64,000 nt of DNA from VAZQ01 sp963785745 (GTDB lineage Bacteria; Pseudomonadota; Alphaproteobacteria; Rhizobiales; Xanthobacteraceae): NCBI GenBank assembly GCA_963785745.1, contig CAWAWR010000029.1, forward strand, positions 124,001 to 188,000. The letters run 5' to 3'. A program made the position numbers and the translations under genes. Below the pieces are notes generated by a model, which ran no database searches, was not told the DNA's origin, and saw nothing but the letters and a program-made list of their open reading frames with translations. Shown one piece after another: positions 25,341 through 34,017 of this stretch. Within the stretch, counting starts at the first letter, position 1. Each line of letters begins with the position of its first letter.

Positions 25341-26375
25341 ATGAAGGCCGCACTGCTCGCCCTCGCCGCCTCGCTGTGCGCCGCAGGCAGCGCCGCCGCG
25401 CAGGATTCAGTTGCCGACTTCTATCGCGGCAAGACGGTGCGGATCACCGTCGGCTCGGCGGTGGGCGGCGGCTTTGACGGCTATGCGCGCCTGGTCGGCC
25501 GTCATTTCGGCAAACACATCCCCGGCAATCCGACCGTCGTGGTGCAGAACATCCCGGGCTCCGGCAGCAACAAGGCCGCCTCCTACGTCGCCTTGCAGGC
25601 GACGAAGGACGGCACCGCCATCGGCGCGATCCAGCCCGGCGCCGTCCTGCAACGGCTGCACTCCGACCAGCCGCTGCCGCACGATCCGTCGAAATTCATC
25701 ATGCTCGGCAGCGCCGCGAGCGGCGTCTATCTCTGCCTGGTGCGCTCGGACGCACCGGTGAAGACCTTCGCCGAGGCCTTCACCAACGAGGTGCTGATCG
25801 GCACCCCCGGCGAAGGCGCGACCTTGCGCGAGCTTCCGATCCTGCTGATCAACGTGCTCGGCGTGAAATTCCGGCTGATCGGCGGCTATGCCGGCTCGAA
25901 CGAGATCCTGCTCGCCATCGAGCGCAAGGAAGTCCACGGCATGTGCGGCATGAGCTGGTCGAGCATCTCGATGCAGCGCGGCGAGTGGCTTCGGAATGGC
26001 ACGCTGCGCGCCATCGTGCAGGAGGACCTGCGCGGCCATCCCGAGCTGAACAAGCAAGGCGTGCCGCTCGCGACCTCGTTCGCCAAGAGCGAGGAAGACC
26101 GCCAGGTGATGGAGGTGATCTACACCCAGAACCTGTTCGGCCGCCCCTATGTGCTGCCGGAGGGCGTGCCGGCCGAACGGGTGGCCGCGCTGCGCAAGGC
26201 GTTCATGGCGACCATGAGCGATCCGGCGCTGGTCGCCGAAGCGAACAAGGCCGGCATGGAGCTTGGCGAGCGCAGCGGCGAAGAGGTGCAGGCGCTGGTG
26301 GCGAAGCTCTATGGCTTGCCGGAAAGCGTGATCGAGCGCACCAAGCGGGCCATGGTCTATAAGGGACCAAAGTAG
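25341..26375 (+). CDS. TctC/Bug-like binding protein, divergent subgroup, copy 3
   Basis: A 344-residue third tandem paralogue with a signal peptide MKAALLALAASLCAAGSAAA. It shares DFYRGKTVRITVGSAVGGGF, VVQNIPGSGSNKAASYVA and the paired cysteines in SGVYLCLVR and HGMCGMSW. ATG 25341 is preferred to ATG 25326 because GAGGGAG lies six bases before it and the signal peptide then starts at residue 1. It ends eight bases before the luciferase-like monooxygenase gene, so both are probably in one operon. Confidence 0.85.
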   Translation: MKAALLALAASLCAAGSAAAQDSVADFYRGKTVRITVGSAVGGGFDGYARLVGRHFGKHIPGNPTVVVQNIPGSGSNKAASYVALQATKDGTAIGAIQPGAVLQRLHSDQPLPHDPSKFIMLGSAASGVYLCLVRSDAPVKTFAEAFTNEVLIGTPGEGATLRELPILLINVLGVKFRLIGGYAGSNEILLAIERKEVHGMCGMSWSSISMQRGEWLRNGTLRAIVQEDLRGHPELNKQGVPLATSFAKSEEDRQVMEVIYTQNLFGRPYVLPEGVPAERVAALRKAFMATMSDPALVAEANKAGMELGERSGEEVQALVAKLYGLPESVIERTKRAMVYKGPK

Positions 26376-26383
26376 CAACGGCC

Positions 26384-27625
26384 ATGAGCAATCCCGTCCA
26401 ACTCTACTGCTGGCACTTCATGGCCTATCCGCATTTGCCGGCGGATTTCGACGAAAAATACGACACCGGCTGGGTGACCGTCCCGAATTCGCTGTGGGAC
26501 AAGGACAAGAGCCGCGGCCTCTATCAGCAATATATCGACCAGCTCGCCTATTCGGACGAGCTCGGCTTCGACGGCATGGTGCTCAACGAGCACCACCAGA
26601 ACATCTACGGTCTGATGCCGTCGCCCAACCTGATCGCCGCCGCGCTGACGCAACGCACCAAGCGCGGCAAGATCGTCATCCTCGGCAATCTGCTGCCGCT
26701 GCATCTCAACCCGCTGCGCGTCGCGGAAGAATACGCGATGCTCGACAACATGTCGGACGGCCGCCTGATCGCGGGCTTCGCGCCGGGCTCGGGCCCGGAG
26801 ACGTTCAACTACAATGTGCCGTCGGCGGGAACGCGGAGTCAGTTCTGGGAAGCAGTCGATTTCATCCAGCGCGCCTGGACCGAGAGCGGGCCGTTCACCC
26901 ACGAGGGCCGGCACTATCCGATGCGCTACGTCAATCCGTGGCCGCAGCCGACGCAGACACCGCATCCGCCGATCTGGATCCCCGGCTCGCGCTCGCGCGA
27001 GACGCTGGTCGAGATCGCCAAGCGCGGCTACTGCTATTTTTTGTCGTCACGTAGTCACGGAAAAGAGACCGCGCGCTCGCAGCAACTGTTCGCGAAAATC
27101 CTCGAAGAGAACGGCGACCGCTACCAGCCGTCGCGCATGGGCATCCTGATGTCGGCCTATGTCGCGGAGACCGACGCGCAGGCGCAGGCCGAAGCGAAGG
27201 AAGGCGTCTGGTACTTCCTCAAGAATTGCCTCAAGGGTCATCTGCGCCGCGAGGGCCGCCAGCTCACCTTCGGACCCGGCATCCCCTATATCCCGCCGGA
27301 GGAGTTCCGAAACTTCCTCAAATTTTCCGATCCGACCACGCCGCTGCTCGGTGACGCCGAAAGCTTCGACGATCTGCAGCAGTCGGCGTCGATCGTCGTC
27401 GGCAGCGCCGAGACGGTCTATCGCCGGATCATGGACATCCTCACGCATTCCAAAGTCGGCAACCTGCTGATCCAGTTCCACCTCGGTAACATGCAGGACC
27501 AGCTCACACGCAAGAGCATGCACCTGTTCGCGACCGAAGTGGCGCCACGGCTGCGCGAGGATTCGGCGCGGTTGTTCGCGCGCGAATTTCCGCAATCGGC
27601 GCAGACGCCGGAGATGGCGAAATGA
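26384..27625 (+). CDS. LLM-class (luciferase-like) flavin-dependent monooxygenase
   Basis: A 413-residue TIM-barrel FMN/F420-type oxidoreductase of the bacterial luciferase family. Typical family segments are ELGFDGMVLNEHHQN near residue 62, LGNLLPLHLNPLRVAEE and AMLDNMSDGRLIAGFAPGSG. Such enzymes need a separate flavin reductase, which is not in this operon. It overlaps the following hydrolase gene by four bases (ATGA), which suggests that the hydrolase acts on its product, as in Baeyer-Villiger or ring-opening pathways. Confidence 0.88.
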   Translation: MSNPVQLYCWHFMAYPHLPADFDEKYDTGWVTVPNSLWDKDKSRGLYQQYIDQLAYSDELGFDGMVLNEHHQNIYGLMPSPNLIAAALTQRTKRGKIVILGNLLPLHLNPLRVAEEYAMLDNMSDGRLIAGFAPGSGPETFNYNVPSAGTRSQFWEAVDFIQRAWTESGPFTHEGRHYPMRYVNPWPQPTQTPHPPIWIPGSRSRETLVEIAKRGYCYFLSSRSHGKETARSQQLFAKILEENGDRYQPSRMGILMSAYVAETDAQAQAEAKEGVWYFLKNCLKGHLRREGRQLTFGPGIPYIPPEEFRNFLKFSDPTTPLLGDAESFDDLQQSASIVVGSAETVYRRIMDILTHSKVGNLLIQFHLGNMQDQLTRKSMHLFATEVAPRLREDSARLFAREFPQSAQTPEMAK

Positions 27626-28482
27626 CCGTCCGCAGCGTCGACGTCCGCGGACGCAAGGTTGCGATCGCCGAAGCCGGCGACGGCGTGCCGCTGGTTTATC
27701 TGCACGGCTTCGCCGACGTGCACGGCGTGGCCGGCGACCTGTTGCCGTTCCATCAACGGCTGGCGCGACATTCCCGCGTCATCGCGCCGGCGCATCCGGG
27801 CTGTAACGGCTCGGACGAGCTCGAGTCCTCGAGCATCGACGACGTCATCTTCCACTATCTTGAACTGTTCGACGCCGAGTTCCTGCCGCGCTTCGATCTG
27901 GTCGGCCATTGCGCCGGCGGATGGATCGCCGCCGAGCTGGCGGTGCGCCATCCGGAGCGGGTGGCGCGGCTGGCACTCATCGGCGCTTGCGGGCTGTTCG
28001 TGCCCGGCGAGCCGATCGGCGACGTGTTCATGCATGCGCAGCCGGAACGCGGCACCGACCAACATTCATTGCGGACGCTGCTGTTTGCCGAGCCGGACGG
28101 CGGGCTGGCGAAGCACTGGTTTCCCGACGGCCGTGGCGACCTCGACGAGGAGGTGCGGCGCTATCAGATGCTGCGCTTCGGCTCGTTCATGGGCTTCAAG
28201 CCGCCGTACTTCTATCACCGCGAGCTGCGTGAACGGCTCTACCGCGCGTCGATGCCGTCGCTGGTGATCTGGGGCGAACAGGACCGCATGGTGCCGGTGG
28301 CGCATGGCGAGGCCTACGCCGATGGCATGTCCGGATCGACCGGCCTGGAAGTGATCGCCGGCGCCGGTCACGCGGTGCATCTGGAGCAGGCGGAGCGCGT
28401 CGCCGGTCTCATCGCCCAACTCCATGACCAGTATCCGGATGAGTATGCCGGCTCACCCTTCGAAGAAACAGCGCAGGCATGA
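27622..28482 (+). CDS. Alpha/beta-fold hydrolase with cysteine in the nucleophile elbow
   Basis: A 286-residue alpha/beta hydrolase related to the MhpC-like C-C hydrolases and esterases. The oxyanion region is LVYLHGF (residues 24-30). The nucleophile elbow reads GHCAGG with Cys97 where serine is usual, followed by Asp221 (WGEQDRMVP) and His250 (GAGHAVHLEQ). A Cys-Asp-His triad is known from dienelactone hydrolase, so activity is plausible. Translation is coupled to the luciferase-like monooxygenase gene. Confidence 0.85.
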   Translation: MTVRSVDVRGRKVAIAEAGDGVPLVYLHGFADVHGVAGDLLPFHQRLARHSRVIAPAHPGCNGSDELESSSIDDVIFHYLELFDAEFLPRFDLVGHCAGGWIAAELAVRHPERVARLALIGACGLFVPGEPIGDVFMHAQPERGTDQHSLRTLLFAEPDGGLAKHWFPDGRGDLDEEVRRYQMLRFGSFMGFKPPYFYHRELRERLYRASMPSLVIWGEQDRMVPVAHGEAYADGMSGSTGLEVIAGAGHAVHLEQAERVAGLIAQLHDQYPDEYAGSPFEETAQA

Positions 28483-28504
28483 CCGCCGCCAAGGAGAACT
28501 GACA

Positions 28505-29531
28505 ATGGCACAACCGGCAATCCTGCGATGCTTGCTTGCGGCCGCAGCCGCGATGCTGATCGCGCCGCTCGCCTATGGTCAGCCGGCCGAGCCGTTCTTC
28601 GCCCGCAAGACCGTCACGATCTACATCGGCTACACTCCGGGTGGCAGCTACGACCTCTATGCCCGGCTGATCGCGCGCCATCTCGGAAGACACATTCCCG
28701 GCAATCCCACGGTGGTCGCGCAGAACATGCCGGGCGCCGGCAGCATGAAGGCAGCGAACTACGTCTACCAGGTCGCACCGAAAGACGGCACCGCGCTCGG
28801 CGTGATCGTGGAGTCGGCGGCGCTGGAGCAGGCGCTCGGCAACACCGCCGCGCAATACGACGCCGCCAAGTTCACCTATCTCGGACGCGTCGCCACCTCG
28901 AACAACGTGTTCATGCAGTGGCACACCTCGAAGGTGCAGTCGATCGCGGACCTTCAGAAGATACGAATCCACGCTGGCCGGCACCGGGCCGGGCTCGATC
29001 GCGGAGACGATACCGCGGCTGTTCAACGCCATCATCGGCACGAAGTTCAAGCTGATCAGCGGCTACCCCGCCTCGACCGAGGGAATGCTGGCGATGGAGC
29101 GTGGCGAAGTTGACGGCGCAAGCTCCTCTTGGGCGGCAGTCTTTGTAACGAAGCAGGGTCTGCTGAAGGAAAAAAAGATCAGGATCATCCTGCAGACCCA
29201 GCCCGAACGTCACCCGGACCTTCCGGACGCACCGACCATCACCGAATACGGCAACACGCCCGAGGACCGGCAGGTCACCGCGCTCTATGCCAGCGGCAGC
29301 GGCGTCGGGCGCAGCCTGATCGGCCCGCCCGACATCCCGGCCGACCGGCTGAAGATCCTGCGCGATGCATTCAATGCCATGGTCAAGGATCCCGAGTTCG
29401 TTGCCGACATCCAGAAACTCAAGGTGGAGCTCGATCCGCTGCCGGGCGAGCGCGTGCAGGACCTGATCACGCGCACGCTTGCCGTCCCCGCTTCCGTGCG
29501 CGAACGCGCCAAGGTGGCGTTCGGGCGCTAG
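28505..29531 (+). pseudogene. TctC/Bug-like binding protein, divergent subgroup, copy 4, frameshifted
   Basis: The gene starts with a signal peptide (LLAAAAAMLIAPLAYGQ) and the subgroup blocks FFARKTVTIYIGYTPGGSYD and VVAQNMPGAGSMKAANYV. Homology runs in frame from 28505 to about 28960 (IADLQK) and continues one frame later from about 28962 (YESTLAGTGPGSIAET), then through ERGEVDGASSSW to the end at 29531. One extra A near 28961 (AAGATAC) explains the shift. Restored length is about 341 residues. It lacks the paired cysteines of copies 1-3. Either it is a pseudogene or the base is a sequence error. Confidence 0.85.
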
Positions 29532-29625
29532 GCCCGAAGATTTCCTCCCAGGTTCGTTCTAGTCTTAGTTTACCGGACGATGGCTCGCGCCCTCGTCAAC
29601 GGCAAACAAAAGGGGAGGAATCACG

Positions 29626-30129
29626 ATGTCGCTGCTGCTGAAAGGTTTCGCCGCATTGGCCGCGGCCACGGTCATGTCGACGTCGGCGTCCGCGCAGGCG
29701 GTCGTCATGCAACGCGAGTTGTCGCTCGCTGCCGCGCAACTCATGGCGGATGCCGCGGTCGAACATTGCCGCAAGGGCGGTTTCCGGATTTCGGTCACCA
29801 TCGTCGACAGCGGCGGCCAGATCCGCCTGTTCCACAAGGACGACGGTGCGAATCCGCACACCGTCGATGCCAGCTTTCGCAAGGCCTACACCGCGCGCAC
29901 CTACCGCGTTCCGAGCGCCGATTTCATGAAGCGCACCGAGGTCGGCGCCACAGGCGGGCGACCGGGACTGCGGCAGATCAACAACACCATCGGCGTACCG
30001 GGCGGGCTCCCGATCAAGATCGGCAACGAGACCATCGGCGGTATCGGCATTGCCGGCGCGCCGGGCGATCAAGGCGACGAGGCCTGCGCGGCCGCCGGGA
30101 TCGCGCGCGTTCAGGATCAGTTGAAGTAG
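29626..30129 (+). CDS. HbpS/GlcG-family secreted protein
   Basis: A 167-residue protein of the GlcG/HbpS family, which includes an extracellular haem-binding sensor partner and many proteins of unknown role. It has a signal peptide (AALAAATVMSTSASA, residues 9-23). The typical features follow: LAAAQLMADAAVEHC, VTIVDSGGQIRLF, the FRKAYTART segment and a late GGIGIAGAPGDQGDEACA. A strong AGGGGAGGA site precedes the ATG. It closes the plus-strand run that started at 23226 and is followed by a terminator. Confidence 0.85.
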   Translation: MSLLLKGFAALAAATVMSTSASAQAVVMQRELSLAAAQLMADAAVEHCRKGGFRISVTIVDSGGQIRLFHKDDGANPHTVDASFRKAYTARTYRVPSADFMKRTEVGATGGRPGLRQINNTIGVPGGLPIKIGNETIGGIGIAGAPGDQGDEACAAAGIARVQDQLK

Positions 30130-30145
30130 CTTACGTGAGACGGAT

Positions 30146-30177
30146 CAAAGGCCCCGGGGCAGCCCGGGGCCTTTGCC
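30146..30177. terminator. Hairpin terminator between convergent genes
   Basis: CAAAGGCCCCGGG and CCCGGGGCCTTTG form a long perfect stem with a four-base loop. The flanking A and T tracts serve both directions: the HbpS-like gene and the minus-strand secreted protein gene. Confidence 0.85.
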
Positions 30178-30208
30178 GCTCGCTCGGCAGCACGCCGAAC
30201 GATCGTCC

Positions 30209-30526
30209 TTAGTTGTCGTCGCGGTCCGGCGGGACACGCGCGAGCTCGTTGCGGATGAACGGATCCGGATCCGAGCTGATGTAACGGCCCTGGGTGTCGT
30301 AGACGTCGTAGGCCGGATTGGGTGAATGCATGCGCCCATCCAGGCTTTGCCCGCGCGCAATATAGCGGCGCTGTTGCGTCCTCATCGGCACCGGGTTGGA
30401 TTGAGCAAACGCGCCGAGTCCAGGCCGATGCAGGTCTTGAAAGTCTCGGCTGTAGTTCTGCGCCGAGGCCGGCGAAGCTGCCGCAACGACGACGGCAAGC
30501 GCTGCAGTTGCAAAAAGAGTTTTCAT
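30209..30526 (-). CDS. Small secreted protein of unknown function with C-terminal DPDP motif, member 1
   Basis: A 105-residue protein with a clear signal peptide (FATAALAVVVAAASPASAQ, residues 5-23) and no family I recognise. The mature part is polar, with QRRYIARGQSLDGRMHSPNP and the ending SSDPDPFIRNELARVPPDRD. The tail DPDPxxRxxL followed by acidic residues recurs in the two genes at 30964 and 31337, so the three may be one family. A GGTTGAA/TTCAACC palindrome stands just upstream. Confidence 0.75.
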   Translation of the reverse strand: MKTLFATAALAVVVAAASPASAQNYSRDFQDLHRPGLGAFAQSNPVPMRTQQRRYIARGQSLDGRMHSPNPAYDVYDTQGRYISSDPDPFIRNELARVPPDRDDN

Positions 30527-30963
30527 AATTCGTCATCTCCGTTGTGAGGGTTGAAGTTCAACCTTCCCTGGCGCCTTTTCTTGCCGGTCCCGCACGCCGA
30601 GATAGTTCTCGAATGTGCGAAAACATGGCAACGTCGCATTGTCGAAGACAACTTCTCGTGAGCGATTTCTGTGGGCATGAAAAATTAAATCGAAGTCCGC
30701 GCGACAGCGTTTATGTCACGCGTCGCTTCGACGATGTGTATGCCCGAATTCCCGCAGTTCGCGATTGCGATATAAATTTGGAGTAACGAAGCGTGTTCGT
30801 ATGTGTATCGTGCGTGTAGATTTCGCACTCACAATTCTGTGAAACGCCTCATCACGAGGCGTGAAGACAACACGTCGAAATCAAGCCGACAAAACGCAGC
30901 AAATTTGACACGCAGCAAAGCACGCGTGGCGATCCACGCGGGAGCGCATCATGCGGATTCGAC
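30527..30963. other. Non-coding AT-richer region with hairpins between small secreted protein genes
   Basis: This 437-base stretch has visibly lower GC than its surroundings and no convincing gene; a 57-codon frame from 30613 has no protein-like character. It holds a perfect palindrome GGTTGAAGTTCAACC at 30549-30563 (possible operator of the 30209-30526 gene). It also holds hairpins ACGCCTC/GAGGCGT at 30844-30862 and CGCGTGG/CCACGCG at 30923-30940. The last one lies 23 bases past the stop of the next minus-strand gene and could be its terminator. Confidence 0.55.
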
Positions 30964-31221
30964 TCAGTAGTCGTCGCGGCCGGCATCCATCTGGAGCATC
31001 GAGCGCACATTCGGATCGGGGTCCCAGCCCAGGCATCCGATCCAAGTGTTACGCGCCGCGCACGGCTTCTCGCCGCGCCTTACGCCGACGTTGGCGTGGC
31101 GCACGTATTGCTGCTGAGTCGTCGTCGCGCTGCGCGCCTTCGCTTTCTTGGTCTGCGCGTCGCCGACTGTCGGCCAAGCCAGCGCGATGACGAGCGCCAC
31201 CGCCGAAACAAGAATTTTCAT
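30964..31221 (-). CDS. Small secreted protein of unknown function with DPDP motif, member 2
   Basis: An 85-residue protein with a signal peptide (LVSAVALVIALAWPTVGDAQ, residues 4-23). The mature part is short and basic, then holds a likely disulfide pair (EKPCAARNTWIGCLGW) and the tail WDPDPNVRSMLQMDAGRDDY. ATG 31221 is chosen because GGAGG lies five bases upstream; an ATG four codons earlier is possible. The neighbouring gene at 31337 is a close paralogue. Confidence 0.78.
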   Translation of the reverse strand: MKILVSAVALVIALAWPTVGDAQTKKAKARSATTTQQQYVRHANVGVRRGEKPCAARNTWIGCLGWDPDPNVRSMLQMDAGRDDY

Positions 31222-31336
31222 GAATGCCTCCATCAAAGACGCCGGGCTGCAGTCCCGCCCAAATGGACGGCCGCGGGCTGGCGCTGCCGATCTATCAACA
31301 CCGCAGGACCCGCCTTGTTTCCATTGGGGCGGCAAC

Positions 31337-31588
31337 TCAGTCGTCGCCGCCGATGTCCCGTGCCAGCATGGTGCGGACGTTCGGGTCGGGATCCCAGCCG
31401 GCGCAGCCCCACCAGACCTGCCGGACACACGGGGTCCCGCTGCGTTGGGCGACGACGTTCGAGCGCTGCGCAGGCTTTTGCTGCGATGTCACCGTACTGC
31501 GTGCCGTCGATTTCTTGCTCTGCGCCTCGCCAACGCTCGGCCAGGCGAGTACCAGGGCGAGCGCGATCACCGAAGCTAAAGTTTTCAT
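31337..31588 (-). CDS. Small secreted protein of unknown function with DPDP motif, member 3
   Basis: An 83-residue paralogue of the 30964 gene, with a nearly identical layout: signal peptide (SVIALALVLAWPSVGEAQ), basic linker, cysteine pair (GTPCVRQVWWGCAGW) and the tail WDPDPNVRTMLARDIGGDD. The upstream context GGAGGC before the ATG is the same as in the paralogue, so the whole transcription unit has been duplicated. Confidence 0.78.
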   Translation of the reverse strand: MKTLASVIALALVLAWPSVGEAQSKKSTARSTVTSQQKPAQRSNVVAQRSGTPCVRQVWWGCAGWDPDPNVRTMLARDIGGDD

Positions 31589-31678
31589 AAACGCCTCCAT
31601 TGCGCGCGTTACGCCGGGCGCCTGCCGCTTCAGACGCCGCGGCTCAAGGCCGCCAATGGAAGAACACCGATCACCCCC

Positions 31679-33304
31679 TCATGCTTCCATCGCCGCCGGT
31701 AGCGCCGTACGGCGGCGGACCATGTCTGACGCCTTTTCGGCCATCATGATCACACAGGCGTTAATGTGAGCGGAAACCAGGTCGGGCATTGCCGACGCAT
31801 CGACCACCCGCAGCCCCTCGACGCCGCGCACCCGCATCTCGGGATCGAGCACGGCGGCGGGCGTCGTCCCCATCGGGCAGGTGCCGGCCGGATGGTGAGC
31901 GGTGATCAAGGTCTTCCGCAGCCAGGCGTCGATCTCGGTGTCGCCGTGCACCTTCTCGCCGGGGCTGAGCTCTTCGCCGCGATAGGGATCGAGCGCCCGG
32001 TGATAGGCGAGCTCGCGCGCCAGCTTGAAGCCTTGCCGCAGCGTCGGCAGGTCGTTGGGCGCGGTCAGGAAGTTGTAGTGGATGCGGGGCGGATCGCGCG
32101 GATCGGACGAGCGCAACGTGAGTTCGCCGCGGCTGTCCGGATGTAACAGCGTCGGCCGGATGCCGTAGCCGTCGGTAAAGGCGGGATAGAGCAGCGGAAA
32201 CCACAGATGCGGATGATGCGAGGTGCCGCGGAACATGAACTCGATGTCGGGCACCGCCAGCTCCGGCCGCGTCTTGACGAAGGCGTGCAAGCCGCCGGGC
32301 ACCACCGTCGCCGGGCCGCTGCCGTGGAAATACGCCATCAGCATGCTCACCGCCATGCGGTCGAACCGCATCTCGCCGTGAAACACGCCGGGACTCTTTC
32401 GCGTGTAGGTCATGTAGGAACCGATATGGTCCTGCAAATTCTTGCCGACCGGCAGGTCGGCGACGCAGGCGATCCCCATCTCGCGCAGATGCGCCGCCGG
32501 TCCGATGCCGGACAGCATCAGGAGCTGCGGCGAGTTGAACGTGCCGCCGGCGACGATGACTTCTTTCGCCTCGATCCGCCTGAGATCGCCTGAGTCCTTG
32601 GCGTATTCGACGCCGGTCGCGCGCGTGCCCTGCATCAGGAGTCGCGTCGCCTGGGCGCCGGTCTCGACCGTGAGGTTATGACGGCCCTTGGCCGGCCGCA
32701 GATAGGCGCGCGCGGTCGACGAGCGCCGCCCGTCGCGGATGGTGTATTGGCCGCGGCCGAAACCTTCCTGCTGCTTGCCGTTGTAATCCTCGGTGAAGGG
32801 ATAGCCGGACTGCTTCGCCGCCTCGAGCCAGGCGTCGAAGATCGGATCGGGCGTCTTGGCGAATTGCGTGCCGAGCGGCCCCTCGCCGCCGCGCCAGGTG
32901 TCCGCGCCGTTTTCCCAGGTCTCGGCGCGATTGAAGTAGGGCAACACGTCGGCATAGGACCAGCCGCGCGCGCCCTTCTGCGCCCAGCGATCGTAATCGC
33001 CGCGGTTGCCGCGCGTATAGGCCATGACGTTGATCGACGACGAACCGCCGAGCACCTTGCCGCGCATCGCCTCGATCCGGCGGTTGTTGAGATTGGGTTC
33101 GGGCTCGGTCTCATAGCCCCAATCGAACATCGCCTTGTCGTGCATCCGTCCCATGCCAAGCGGGATCGAAATATAGGGATGCCGGTCCGGCGGCCCGGCT
33201 TCGAGCAGCAGCACGGTCGCGCCGTTATCCTCGGTGAGCCGGTTGGCGAGCACGCAGCCGGCGGACCCCGCCCCCACGATGATGTAGTCATACCCGTTGG
33301 TCAC
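31679..33304 (-). CDS. GMC-family FAD oxidoreductase (choline/alcohol dehydrogenase-like)
   Basis: A 541-residue glucose-methanol-choline family flavoprotein that oxidises an alcohol. The FAD fold is DYIIVGAGSAGCVLANRL near the N-terminus. The GMC signatures GKVLGGSSSINVMAYTRG and GGTFNSPQLLMLSGIGPA follow. The active-site region is TAHHPAGTCPMG with a late SAHINAC where family enzymes carry the second His or Asn. The start is placed at GTG 33304 directly before the flavin fold; an upstream TTG at 33367 would add 21 unlikely residues. It is likely cytoplasmic. The substrate is unknown. Confidence 0.9.
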   Translation of the reverse strand: MTNGYDYIIVGAGSAGCVLANRLTEDNGATVLLLEAGPPDRHPYISIPLGMGRMHDKAMFDWGYETEPEPNLNNRRIEAMRGKVLGGSSSINVMAYTRGNRGDYDRWAQKGARGWSYADVLPYFNRAETWENGADTWRGGEGPLGTQFAKTPDPIFDAWLEAAKQSGYPFTEDYNGKQQEGFGRGQYTIRDGRRSSTARAYLRPAKGRHNLTVETGAQATRLLMQGTRATGVEYAKDSGDLRRIEAKEVIVAGGTFNSPQLLMLSGIGPAAHLREMGIACVADLPVGKNLQDHIGSYMTYTRKSPGVFHGEMRFDRMAVSMLMAYFHGSGPATVVPGGLHAFVKTRPELAVPDIEFMFRGTSHHPHLWFPLLYPAFTDGYGIRPTLLHPDSRGELTLRSSDPRDPPRIHYNFLTAPNDLPTLRQGFKLARELAYHRALDPYRGEELSPGEKVHGDTEIDAWLRKTLITAHHPAGTCPMGTTPAAVLDPEMRVRGVEGLRVVDASAMPDLVSAHINACVIMMAEKASDMVRRRTALPAAMEA

Positions 33305-33508
33305 GCTTGCCCCGTTTCGTTGTGACGTTTCGTCTTGCTTAAGCGTTTTTCCGCCCCGCTCTTGCAACGATAGTCGGCGTCCCGGGTGCGTTCAAGCAAG
33401 CCTAGCGTGTTAACCGGTCGCGGCCATTTGCAGCCGCAGCGGGGGCGATAGAACTGGATTTATCGCATTGCAGCGGCCATCATGCCGGCCATGCAGTAGG
33501 AGCGTGAC

Positions 33509-34012
33509 ATGCTGGGAATCCGACGCTGGCCGGCGCTTGCAATGCTGGCGGCAGCCGGCATCGCCGTATTGCCCGACGCGGGACAGGCGCAGGACGGCGT
33601 GGCGGCATGGCGCGTCGAATGCACCGGCGACGGCAAGGTTTTGGATTGCCGCGCGGTGCAGCAACTGTTCCAGCGCATCCCCAATCAGGGCGACCGCTTG
33701 CTGGTCGCGCTCCTGGTGCGCCGCCCGGCCGATCCCAAAGCGCCGGCGCAGATGACCATGCAGCTTCCGCTCGGCCTCAACCTGACCGAGGCGGCTCAAG
33801 TCAAGGTCGACAACGGCGCCGCGGAGCGCCAGCCGATCCAGACCTGCACCAATATCGGCTGTTTCGTGCAGATGCCGCTCAACGAGAAGTTCATCGCCGC
33901 CATGCGCAGCGGCAAGGACCTCAAGGTCACCGTGCAGGGCCCCGACAAGAAGCCGGTCGAGATGTCGCTGCCGCTGCTCGGCTTCGGCCTCGCCTACGAC
34001 AAGGTGAGATAG
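33509..34012 (+). CDS. Invasion-associated locus B (IalB)-family protein
   Basis: A 167-residue periplasmic protein with a signal peptide (MLAAAGIAVLPDAGQAQ, residues 12-28). Family features are WRVECTGDGKVLDCRAVQQLF, MQLPLGLNL and the cysteine-containing CTNIGCFVQMPL. Four conserved cysteines could form two disulfides. The name comes from Bartonella IalB; in free-living alphaproteobacteria the role is not known. Start supported by TAGGAG eight bases before the ATG. Confidence 0.87.
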   Translation: MLGIRRWPALAMLAAAGIAVLPDAGQAQDGVAAWRVECTGDGKVLDCRAVQQLFQRIPNQGDRLLVALLVRRPADPKAPAQMTMQLPLGLNLTEAAQVKVDNGAAERQPIQTCTNIGCFVQMPLNEKFIAAMRSGKDLKVTVQGPDKKPVEMSLPLLGFGLAYDKVR

Positions 34013-34017
34013 CGGGC

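Noticed and set aside
30613..30786. A 57-codon frame in the AT-rich gap
   Set aside because: No ribosome site, no signal peptide and no recognisable composition; listed only within the non-coding region.
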